Positions 23,909 to 31,001 of a stretch of 38,790 nt of DNA are shown here, in pieces. Each line of letters starts with the position of its first letter. Position 1 is the stretch's first letter. Location: positions 1-38,790 of the forward strand of contig CAMYZD010000008.1 in assembly GCA_947303735.1 (NCBI GenBank), read 5' to 3'. The DNA is from an uncultured Bacteroidales bacterium. GTDB taxonomy: Bacteria; Bacteroidota; Bacteroidia; Bacteroidales; P3. The position numbers were made by a program, and so were the translations under genes. The notes beneath the pieces were generated by a model. The model was not told the origin of the DNA. It made no database searches and saw only the letters and a list, made by a program, of their open reading frames with translations.

Positions 23909-24981
23909 ACTATTCCGACATCCGTCACGACCTCCACAACCACCCAGGTGTTTCTGGCGAAGAGCACTATGCCCACGATCTCATAGCCCATCAACTACCC
24001 CTGTACCATCCCGACAAGGTATTCCATCACGTAGGAGGTTTCGGCATCATTGCCGTATGGGGCACCAATCCATCGCATCCCACCATTGCCATACGTGGCG
24101 ACATTGACGCCCTACCCATCGGCCACCGCTGCGGCCACGACGGGCATACCACCATCCTGCTCCAGTTGGCTGAATATATAGCCCAACGGGGCTACCCCGA
24201 TGGGCGCAATGTCCTCCTCATCTTCCAACCCGAAGAAGAGACCGGATTAGGAGCTCAGAAGATTATCGACGCCCAAATCCTTCAACAATACAATATCCGA
24301 GCCATCTACGGCCTACACAACCTTCCTGGATTCCCCCTCGGCACAGTGATACTGAACCGCCACACCTTTGCGGCCGCTTCCACCGGCATTATCTATCGTC
24401 TCACGGGACGTGCCACCCACGCCTCCACCCCCGAAAAGGGCATCAACCCCGGACTAGCCATAGCCGAGATTATCCAACAGTTCAACCGATTCAATAGCGA
24501 CCCCAACGCCCTAGGCGACGACTTCCGACAAGCCACACTCATCTGTATACGTCACGGTGAAGAAGCCTTCGGCACCTCGGCAGGCAACGCCGATATCATG
24601 TTCACCCTCCGCGCCTTCACCAACGACACGATGGAGCATTTCATTGCCGATGCCAACAGCACCGTCGCACAAATAGCCTCACGTCATCATCTGCAGCTCC
24701 AACAAGCCCTCATAGAGCCTTTCCGCGCCACTGAGAACGACTCTCTCCACGTCGAGCATATCGAGGAGGTTTGCGGCTGCCGCTCACAATATGTTCTTAC
24801 CCCCTTCCGTTGGTCGGAGGACTTTGCCAACTACCTGCAGTTGTATAAAGGGGCGATGTTCGGCATAGGAGCTGGCACCGACCACCACGAACTCCACCAC
24901 CCCGACTACGACTTTCCCGACGAGCTCATCCCACTTGCCGCACAGGTATTCTTCAACTTAGTGAATGCCCAACTAATTTAG
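23905..24981 (+). CDS. M20D-type amidohydrolase
   Basis: 358 residues, slightly shorter than typical M20D amidohydrolases (about 390). Metal-site features: RGDIDALPI (D66), HRCGHDGHTT (C76, H78), QPEEET (E110-E112), YGLHNLPGFPLG and a C-terminal TDHHELHHPDYDF. The usual stretch between DALPI and CGHD is shortened to three residues, which explains much of the length difference. It hydrolyses an amide such as an N-acyl amino acid or a peptide; the exact substrate is not visible. Its ATGA overlap with murD2 suggests a role linked to wall peptides, for example recycling, but this is inference. Confidence 0.85.
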   Translation: MNYSDIRHDLHNHPGVSGEEHYAHDLIAHQLPLYHPDKVFHHVGGFGIIAVWGTNPSHPTIAIRGDIDALPIGHRCGHDGHTTILLQLAEYIAQRGYPDGRNVLLIFQPEEETGLGAQKIIDAQILQQYNIRAIYGLHNLPGFPLGTVILNRHTFAAASTGIIYRLTGRATHASTPEKGINPGLAIAEIIQQFNRFNSDPNALGDDFRQATLICIRHGEEAFGTSAGNADIMFTLRAFTNDTMEHFIADANSTVAQIASRHHLQLQQALIEPFRATENDSLHVEHIEEVCGCRSQYVLTPFRWSEDFANYLQLYKGAMFGIGAGTDHHELHHPDYDFPDELIPLAAQVFFNLVNAQLI

Positions 24982-25128
24982 TTTCATCGGTCTATGCCGT
25001 TGTCCTTTTGAGCAGCAACCTCATCCGAAAAGCACGCAGACCTCTCCTTGACAAGCATAACACCAATCGGCCACATCGGATTATCAAATCATTTTTGAAA
25101 AAAGTCACATTTTCTGAGAAAAAGTTCG

Positions 25129-25136
25129 TATCTTTG
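25129..25136 (+). promoter_or_regulatory. Probable -7 box upstream of the C69 dipeptidase
   Basis: TATCTTTG matches TAnnTTTG and lies 133 bp before the start at 25270. The preceding sequence is A/T-rich without a well-spaced TTTG. Nothing else is recognised in 24982-25269. Confidence 0.45.
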
Positions 25137-25269
25137 CACTGCTGAATAATGGGATGTTCTTTTCAATATCCCTTTTAAAACTACTAGTAACTAATCATTT
25201 ACCCAACCCACCCGCTCACTGTTTTAGAAATAAAACCCGACATTCTTATAGTAAATCATCATATATACC

Positions 25270-26874
25270 ATGAAGAAAATACTACTCTCATTTGCCCTGT
25301 TGGCCTTTGTCTGCAGCGTTGCTGCGCAAGAAATCAGCCAACCCGAATTTGACGGCCAGAGCTGCACCAGCATCATGGTAGGCAAAAAAGCCTCCAAGGA
25401 CGGCAGTGTCATCACCTCTCACACCTGTGACGGCCGCTATCGCACCTGGATGTACATGGAACCTGCCGAGGACCACGAGCCCGGCTCCGTCCACCTTGTC
25501 TACAAAGGCACCCTCCACACCTTCTTCCGTGGCGACACCACGGGTGTACGTCTAGCTGGTGCCATCCCCGAGGTGGCCCACACCTATGCCTACCTCAACA
25601 CCGCCTATCCTTGCCTCAACGAGCACCAACTCGCCATCGGCGAAAGCACTTTCAGCGGTCCCGACACATTGGTCAACCCTGCAGGTATGTTCCTTATCGA
25701 GGAACTTGAGCGCATCGCCCTCCAGCGCTGCACCACCGCACGCGACGCCATCCGCCTCATTGGCGACCTCATCAAAATCTACGGTTATGGCGACGGCGGC
25801 GAATGCATCACCATTGCCGACCCTCACGAAGTGTGGCAGATGGAAATCCTTGGCGAAGGCAAGGGCAATATCGGAGGAGTTTGGGCGGCACAACGCATCC
25901 CCGACGACCAAGTGGGCGTGAGCTGCAACATCCCCCGTATCGGCCGTCTGCAACGTGGCAACACCGAATACTTCATGTGCTCCGACAATATCGAGTCTGT
26001 TGCCCGCCGCTACGGTCTCTGGGATGGCAAAGGTGAGTTCATCTTCTGGAAGGCTTTCAACAGCAGCTATGCCAATGGTAAGAACTTCCGCGAGCGCGAA
26101 TACTTCATTCTCAGTCATCTTGCCCCCTCACTCGAGCTCTCGATGGACATGCCCGAACTGCCCTTCTCCGTGCGTCCCGACAAGGATGTCGACGTCCGTG
26201 AGGTGATGGAACTCTTCCGCAGCACCTATGAAGGCACCGACCTCGACATGTGCCAGAATGTCAAGACCACCGTCACCCGCAAGGATAAGGCTGGCAAGAC
26301 CTACGAAGACACCATCATTAGCCCCGTTGCCAATCCTTGGCTCAGCTCCACCATGCAGAAAACCCTCAACACCATTGCCCCCGGCACCATCCAATTCCGC
26401 CGCACCGTCAGCGTGGCATGGTGTTCCTACTCCTTTGTCGCCCAGCTACGTGATTGGCTGCCCGACTGCGTTGGTGGCGTGTGCTGGATGTCGGTCGACA
26501 ACCCCGGCCAATCGCCCCGCGTGCCCATCTTCTGCGGCACCTCCGAACTGCCCCAGCCTTACAGCATTTGTGGCCATAAGGAATACAATCCCGACGCCAT
26601 CCTCTGGAAGTATCGCAAGGCCAACAAACTGGCCACCGTCGCTTGGCAGCGCACCAAAGCTTCTATGCAGGCCGAGTTGAAGAGCCTTGAAGAGAAAGCC
26701 TTTAGCAGCCTCGAAGCCCTTGAGCGCGAAGTGACCCGTTACGACCGTCTGAGCCGCACCACCGATGTCCATGCTTCGCTCAACAACTTTACCCGCCAGC
26801 AATACGAGAACACCTCATTTGCTTGGAGCCAACTCGAAAGCAAATACTGGGCACTCTTCGGCATGGGATTCTAA
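25270..26874 (+). CDS. C69-family dipeptidase (secreted, Ntn-hydrolase fold)
   Basis: 534 residues. A signal peptide (KKILLSFALLAFVCSVAAQ) is followed by a short pro-region and the nucleophile Cys32 in SCTSIMVGKKASKDGSV, the characteristic start of family C69 (PepD/U34) dipeptidases. Further family segments: DGRYRTWMYMEP, NEHQLAIGEST, YGYGDGGECITIADPHEVWQMEI and the C-terminal SWSQLESKYWALFGMGF-type end (AWSQLESKYW). It would act in the periplasm on di- or tripeptides. Activity requires removal of the residues before Cys32. An intrinsic terminator follows at 26898-26946. Confidence 0.9.
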   Translation: MKKILLSFALLAFVCSVAAQEISQPEFDGQSCTSIMVGKKASKDGSVITSHTCDGRYRTWMYMEPAEDHEPGSVHLVYKGTLHTFFRGDTTGVRLAGAIPEVAHTYAYLNTAYPCLNEHQLAIGESTFSGPDTLVNPAGMFLIEELERIALQRCTTARDAIRLIGDLIKIYGYGDGGECITIADPHEVWQMEILGEGKGNIGGVWAAQRIPDDQVGVSCNIPRIGRLQRGNTEYFMCSDNIESVARRYGLWDGKGEFIFWKAFNSSYANGKNFREREYFILSHLAPSLELSMDMPELPFSVRPDKDVDVREVMELFRSTYEGTDLDMCQNVKTTVTRKDKAGKTYEDTIISPVANPWLSSTMQKTLNTIAPGTIQFRRTVSVAWCSYSFVAQLRDWLPDCVGGVCWMSVDNPGQSPRVPIFCGTSELPQPYSICGHKEYNPDAILWKYRKANKLATVAWQRTKASMQAELKSLEEKAFSSLEALEREVTRYDRLSRTTDVHASLNNFTRQQYENTSFAWSQLESKYWALFGMGF

Positions 26875-26897
26875 TTTGAAATAAGAGGTAAAAACTT

Positions 26898-26946
26898 AGA
26901 ACTAAGAGGTGCCTGGCTGCCGCCAACACTTCTTAGTTCTTTTTTT
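26898..26946 (+). terminator. Intrinsic terminator after the C69 dipeptidase
   Basis: AGAACTAAGAGGTG and CACTTCTTAGTTCT pair over 14 bp with one G-T wobble, loop of 15, followed by a run of seven or more T. Confidence 0.85.
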
Positions 26947-27014
26947 ACATCTTTCGTGTTTCTAGTAAATAGTGACCTGGGAATAGTGCGTTCTTCTCGC
27001 AGGTCACTGAAACA

Positions 27015-27121
27015 TAAAGCCGCTTCTATTAATTACATGTAATTAAAGTCTCTAATTCTTATCGAATTCAAAATATGCAGTTTATAGATTCTCCAATTCT
27101 CTAATTCTTGATAAATAGAAA
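27015..27121 (+). repeat. 107-bp interspersed repeat, copy C, just upstream of the MATE gene
   Basis: Almost identical to 2415-2521 (four substitutions seen by eye). It ends 18 bp before the ATG at 27140, so it forms the leader and possibly the promoter region of the MATE gene. Contains the perfect palindrome TTAATTACATGTAATTAA. Confidence 0.85.
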
Positions 27122-27139
27122 GCCCCATAAATAGAAACA

Positions 27140-28513
27140 ATGGCCGACCTCGAAGACAAATATCGTGAGATGACCGAAACGCCAGTCCCCCGACTGGTCG
27201 TGCGGTTGGCCATACCCTCCATGATCAGCATGGTGGTCACAGCATTCTACAATGTCGTCGACACTGCCTTTATCGGGCACCTCTCTACCGAAGCCACCGC
27301 CGGCATCGGCATCTCTTTTGCCTACATGGTATTCATCCAGGCTATTGGATTCTTCTTTGGCCACGGTTCAGGCAATTATATCTCACGTTCCCTAGGAGCC
27401 AGGCAATTCTCACAAGCCGGCACCATGGCTGCCGTAGGGTTCTTCTCTCCCATCATCCTAGGCACAATCGCTGCCCTGATATGCTTGCCACTCTTACCCC
27501 AACTCGCCACGCTCCTAGGGGCCCCAGCCAATGTAGTGCCTTATGCGTGCAACTACCTCCGATATATCCTTATTGCCTCCCCTTTTATGATGTCGGCATT
27601 GACGCTCAACAATCAATTGCGTCTGCAAGGCAACGCCCGGTTCGGCATGATAGGCATTGTCAGCGGTGCTATACTCAACATCGCTCTCGACCCCCTTTTC
27701 ATCTATGTATTCAAACTCGGAGTCTCTGGTGCCTCACTTGCCACCGCCATCAGCCAACTCTTTGCGTGGTTTCTACTGCTTAGAGGCACCATGAAAGGCG
27801 AGTCTGTTCACATACGCCTATCCAACTTCAAGCCATCATGGGCTGCCTATCGTGAAATATTAGCAGGAGGCCTCCCCTCTCTCTTCCGTCAGGTCTTTAA
27901 CTGCACTTCGGTCATTATGCTCAACTACGCTGCAGCGCATTTCGCCCCTGTTGGACAAGAAGACTCGTCCGTTGCGGCATTCGCCGTCGTATCGCGCACC
28001 ACCATGTTTGCCTACTCTCTGATACTCGGCTTCACGCAAGGATTCCAACCCGTATGCGGTTTCAACTACGGCGCACGCCTATACGCCAGAGTCAAACAGT
28101 CTTACCTCTTCACCCTAATTGTCACTACCAGCATGCTGACCGTCCTGTCGCTCCTAGGCTACCTCTTTGCTCCACAAATCGTCGCCATATTCCGAAGCGA
28201 GGACCCCGTCCTACTCGACATCGGCATCCAAGCCCTCCGCTGGCAATGTGTGGTATTCCCACTCTGCACTCTTGCTACCGCCACCAATATGCTCTTTCAA
28301 AACATACGCCTCACCTTCCCAGCCACCCTGCTCGCCATCGGGCGCCAAGGGCTATTCTTTATTCCTGCCCTGATTATTCTTCCTCACTACCTCGGCCTGC
28401 AGGGCGTAGAGATGAGCCAGGCTGTCGCCGACCTCTGCACCTGCCTTCTCGCCATCCCCTTCGCCATTTGGATAACCCGCAAACTATCCAAACAAGAATC
28501 CCTTGCCCCGTAA
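27140..28513 (+). CDS. MATE-family multidrug/toxin efflux transporter
   Basis: 457 residues with 12 hydrophobic segments, the standard MATE topology. N-terminal PRLVVRLAIPSMISMVVTAFYNVVDTAFIG and the central repeat SGGASLATAIS-type turn (GVSGASLATAISQ), plus GFTQGFQPVCGFNYGA in the second half, are typical. It exports cationic drugs or other compounds using a Na+ or H+ gradient. The substrate cannot be told from sequence. The stop codon lies within the loop of a perfect hairpin (28490-28535). Leader sequence is the 107-bp repeat, with 26947-27014 before it holding short GTGACCTG-type repeat remnants. Confidence 0.92.
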   Translation: MADLEDKYREMTETPVPRLVVRLAIPSMISMVVTAFYNVVDTAFIGHLSTEATAGIGISFAYMVFIQAIGFFFGHGSGNYISRSLGARQFSQAGTMAAVGFFSPIILGTIAALICLPLLPQLATLLGAPANVVPYACNYLRYILIASPFMMSALTLNNQLRLQGNARFGMIGIVSGAILNIALDPLFIYVFKLGVSGASLATAISQLFAWFLLLRGTMKGESVHIRLSNFKPSWAAYREILAGGLPSLFRQVFNCTSVIMLNYAAAHFAPVGQEDSSVAAFAVVSRTTMFAYSLILGFTQGFQPVCGFNYGARLYARVKQSYLFTLIVTTSMLTVLSLLGYLFAPQIVAIFRSEDPVLLDIGIQALRWQCVVFPLCTLATATNMLFQNIRLTFPATLLAIGRQGLFFIPALIILPHYLGLQGVEMSQAVADLCTCLLAIPFAIWITRKLSKQESLAP

Positions 28514-28535
28514 CCGTGGCAAGGGATTCTTGTTT
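28490..28535. terminator. Perfect 18-bp hairpin, probable bidirectional terminator
   Basis: AAACAAGAATCCCTTGCC and its exact reverse complement flank a 10-base loop that contains the TAA stop of the MATE gene. The neighbouring lipoprotein gene converges on it from the right. The arms end in TTGTTT on each strand rather than a long T-run. Confidence 0.7.
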
Positions 28536-28570
28536 CTGCGGCGATGGTCGCAGTGAACAACGGAAAAGAG

Positions 28571-29263
28571 TTACAGCTTTTTGCCGCCAAGACCGATTGA
28601 ACCAGTCGAACCCGTGGAACCGGTTGAGCCAGTAGAACCAGTGTTTCCCGTCGTACCCGTAGTGTTGCTGGCCATGGTAGGCTTCATAATCTGGATATAA
28701 GAGGGCGACTTGATGGTCTGTCCTGCAACCGACACCGAGGGACGGATGCGCAGGCCTACCTGCGATGAAGTGCCTTGGCTGTTGAAGCTGCTGGCGAAGG
28801 TCTTGAGCGACTCCAAACCCTCGGAGGAGAACAGGCGATACAAATCTGTACTCACACCCAGCGGCACCGTAGTGGTGTTGTTGGCAACAATGTTATAGTT
28901 CTGGTTTGTAACACCCGTGGCAAACTCGGTCTTAGCGATGTCCAATGCCCAATCCATCATGGTGAGGAGAGCCGTCCTAGTGGTAGGATTCTTCACGTTG
29001 ATGTTCACATTCAGCGCAAGCGGAACACTCTTAGTCGTGATGGCTGAGACCAATTTCACCACATCCGTGGCGGAGATATTGCCGCTCGTCACATTTTTCA
29101 CATTCACACCCGCCACCGACACATTCGACACATCCTTCAGCGTATACTCGCAATTAGCTAAATTGGCGATACTCGAAAGGTTGTTCGCCAGATTGTCCAA
29201 AAAGGTGCAAGACCCAAACAGCAGGCTACCTGCAACAATTACAGCAATTAACGTTCTTTTCAT
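28571..29263 (-). CDS. LEA14-like lipoprotein with Gly-Ser-Thr repeat tail
   Basis: 230 residues. Signal sequence with a probable lipobox (SLLFGSC, Cys20). The body (ADVSVAGVNVKNVTSG-like strands, VPLALNVNINVKNPT, YNIVANNTTTVPLG) fits the LEA type 2 / WHy-type beta-sandwich fold, in which NVNV.NP is a typical motif. The last 35 residues are a low-complexity (Gly-Ser-Thr)n tail encoded by imperfect 9-bp DNA repeats. Anchored to the outer or inner membrane facing the periplasm. Function unknown. Converges with the MATE gene. Confidence 0.65.
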   Translation of the reverse strand: MKRTLIAVIVAGSLLFGSCTFLDNLANNLSSIANLANCEYTLKDVSNVSVAGVNVKNVTSGNISATDVVKLVSAITTKSVPLALNVNINVKNPTTRTALLTMMDWALDIAKTEFATGVTNQNYNIVANNTTTVPLGVSTDLYRLFSSEGLESLKTFASSFNSQGTSSQVGLRIRPSVSVAGQTIKSPSYIQIMKPTMASNTTGTTGNTGSTGSTGSTGSTGSIGLGGKKL

Positions 29264-29292
29264 AATGCAAAAATATTAATGTTTAACCACTG

Positions 29293-29300
29293 CAAATTTA
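29293..29300 (-). promoter_or_regulatory. Probable -7 box of the LEA-like lipoprotein gene
   Basis: Minus strand TAAATTTG, matching TAnnTTTG, about 30 bp upstream of the start codon. No clear -33 element. Confidence 0.4.
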
Positions 29301-29363
29301 CACAAAAATCCGCACACAGAGGAAAATGTTGAGATTATTTTCCTCCAAGTCGAAAAAAGTGCG

Positions 29364-29371
29364 TATCTTTG
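29364..29371 (+). promoter_or_regulatory. Probable -7 box of the MntA/HEPN pair
   Basis: TATCTTTG, 63 bp before the ATG at 29435. It is arranged divergently from the promoter of the lipoprotein gene. Confidence 0.45.
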
Positions 29372-29434
29372 CAGAGAAATACAAAAACAATCATCGAGAT
29401 AACATAGGATGTATTAGGCTATTATCACACAAGA

Positions 29435-29743
29435 ATGAGAAGAACAGAAATCACACAGAGAATAAAGAAAGAACTATCGGGGCTTCCTTATGATATGGAG
29501 GTATGGATTTATGGTAGCGAAGCCCGTGGTGATGCTCTTCCCGATTCGGATATAGATTTGCTCATATTGTTCAACCAACACGAGGTTTCTCATCAAGATG
29601 AAATACGACTGTATGATGTAACATATCCCATTGAGTTAGACACGGGAGTGGCCATCAGCCTTTTTATCCTTCCCAAACATCAATGGGAAGCTTGCATGAC
29701 CCCATTTCGAGATAATGTATTAACCGACAGAATAAGGCTGTAG
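29435..29743 (+). CDS. MntA-type nucleotidyltransferase (antitoxin of a HEPN/MNT pair)
   Basis: 102 residues. The minimal nucleotidyltransferase motif GSEARGDALPDSDIDLLI (residues about 27-44) is intact, with the two Asp residues of DSDID for metal binding and a candidate third acidic residue near ELDTGV. In characterised HEPN/MNT toxin-antitoxin pairs this enzyme AMPylates the HEPN toxin. It is one base upstream of a HEPN-domain gene. Codon use is AT-richer than in flanking housekeeping genes, suggesting acquisition by transfer. Confidence 0.88.
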   Translation: MRRTEITQRIKKELSGLPYDMEVWIYGSEARGDALPDSDIDLLILFNQHEVSHQDEIRLYDVTYPIELDTGVAISLFILPKHQWEACMTPFRDNVLTDRIRL

Positions 29744-29744
29744 C

Positions 29745-30179
29745 ATGCTCAACAATCAAGACAGAATCAACATTGTTCGGTTTAGAATTGAAAATGCCGA
29801 AGCCACCCTGACCGAATCCCTGAATCAGATAAGGTATGGGTACTATAACACTGCAGTAAATAGAATGTACTACGCCTGCTACTACGCCGCAAGCGCTTTA
29901 CTCATCACTAATGGCATTGTCACGAAGACTCATGATGGAGTATTACAGATGTTGAGTTTACATTATATCAAAACAGGAGTACTTCCTGTAGAATATGGGA
30001 GAATATATCGCAACCTGTTTGATAAACGCTCTTCGGGTGACTATGAGGATTTCTTCTATCATACTATGGAATCCACAGAAGCATTGTATCCAGATGCCAA
30101 GTCTTTCGTGGAAAAAATGAAGGATTTGGTTTATAACTGGTTAGACAAGCAAAACGACAAATATAAAACCAATATATAA
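29745..30179 (+). CDS. HEPN-domain protein (UPF0332-like), partner of MntA
   Basis: 144 residues, all helical. AVNRMYYACYYAASALL, a KTHDGVLQMLSLHY segment and RNLFDKRSSGDYEDF match the UPF0332 type of HEPN domain (PF05168). The Rx4-6H RNase motif of toxic HEPN proteins is not evident: at the expected place the sequence is RSSGDYED, so RNase activity is doubtful or uses other residues. It begins one base after the MntA stop, so it is translationally linked. AT-rich like its partner. Confidence 0.85.
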   Translation: MLNNQDRINIVRFRIENAEATLTESLNQIRYGYYNTAVNRMYYACYYAASALLITNGIVTKTHDGVLQMLSLHYIKTGVLPVEYGRIYRNLFDKRSSGDYEDFFYHTMESTEALYPDAKSFVEKMKDLVYNWLDKQNDKYKTNI

Positions 30180-30181
30180 AT

Positions 30182-30273
30182 GGCTCTTATGATATTGACT
30201 GATTTTTCAACAGCCTCGAAGACGCGACATGGATACTATTTGGCAAAAATCAGTCATACGTTGCATAAGAGCG
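30182..30273. mobile_element. 92-bp MITE-like element related to 8127-8310
   Basis: The ends are inverted repeats: left GGCTCTTATG...GACTGATTTTT, right (reverse complement) CGCTCTTATG...GACTGATTTTT. The same GCTCT...GACTGATT modules define the ends of the 184-bp element, and CAGCCTCGAAG inside is shared too. No target duplication was found. It lies two bases after the HEPN stop codon. 30274-30330 holds a TTCAATTCTCAATTATCAAT tract and nothing else. Confidence 0.6.
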
Positions 30274-30330
30274 ATTGTTTTTAGAATTATAATCCTTTTC
30301 AATTCTCAATTATCAATCTAGTAGAACAAT

Positions 30331-30618
30331 ATGCAGACGACTTTAGAGACCAATACCAAAGACACATTGGCAAGCGTGTTGATGATTAACAATCATGGCA
30401 TTCTGTTGTCTGTGTGTGGGCAGGCTTATTTTCTGTCTTATGAACGTGTTCCATGGATGCGCAACGCTTCTATTAACGATGTACTAGATGTGCGTATGTG
30501 TGGACACAACGCTATTGCATGGCCGGCACTTGATGTCGACTTGGAGATTGAAAGCCTCCGCCACCCCGAGCGATACCCACTCGTCATCAAACGAAATGAA
30601 TCCGATACTATTGTTTAA
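30331..30618 (+). CDS. DUF2442-like small protein
   Basis: 95 residues. SYERVPWMRNASINDVLDV, then WPALDVDLEIESLRHPERYPL, matches the DUF2442 pattern (Y.LSFE.FPWF..A....W..LDIDL...S...PE.YPL). DUF2442 proteins are often found next to DUF4160 in toxin-antitoxin-like pairs; no such partner is here. Residues 1-20 have no signal peptide. AT-rich codons; part of the islet with the HEPN/MNT pair. Confidence 0.7.
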   Translation: MQTTLETNTKDTLASVLMINNHGILLSVCGQAYFLSYERVPWMRNASINDVLDVRMCGHNAIAWPALDVDLEIESLRHPERYPLVIKRNESDTIV

Positions 30619-30769
30619 TTAACATCCAATAATAGCACATATCTTTGTAATCTAAAATAGAATGTCAAGTAACGGCTGTCTGGCAGGTTAAGGGGGGGGC
30701 TAGCTATTTTGATGGCCGAAAACAATAAAAGCAATTAATTAAACCCACCTAACACAATTAGCAAATAAA

Positions 30770-30988
30770 ATGAGTCGCATTTTTGAATATTTGATGGCGG
30801 GAATATTCCATTCATTTGGATTAAAAAGTATCCTATTAATTATAGCTATTATGCTTGGCCTTGTCCTAGTGTATGGCATAATAATGTTTATCGTAGTAAT
30901 TATCCAACTAATTGCGTGCTATGTGTCCGACCACTTTTTCTCAAAACGAACACCGACTAAATCAAAATCCAATCTCACTGAAAAATAA
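30770..30988 (+). CDS. Small membrane protein, unknown
   Basis: 72 residues with one long or two short hydrophobic helices (about 18-56, LKSILLIIAIMLGLVLVYGIIMF) and a basic C-terminal tail (FFSKRTPTKSKSNLTEK). No family recognised. A TATCTTTG at 30640-30647 may be its -7 box, 122 bp upstream. AT-rich. It converges with the esterase gene, whose stop is 13 bp away. Confidence 0.5.
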   Translation: MSRIFEYLMAGIFHSFGLKSILLIIAIMLGLVLVYGIIMFIVVIIQLIACYVSDHFFSKRTPTKSKSNLTEK

Positions 30989-31001
30989 GGGCGCTTTTCA
31001 T

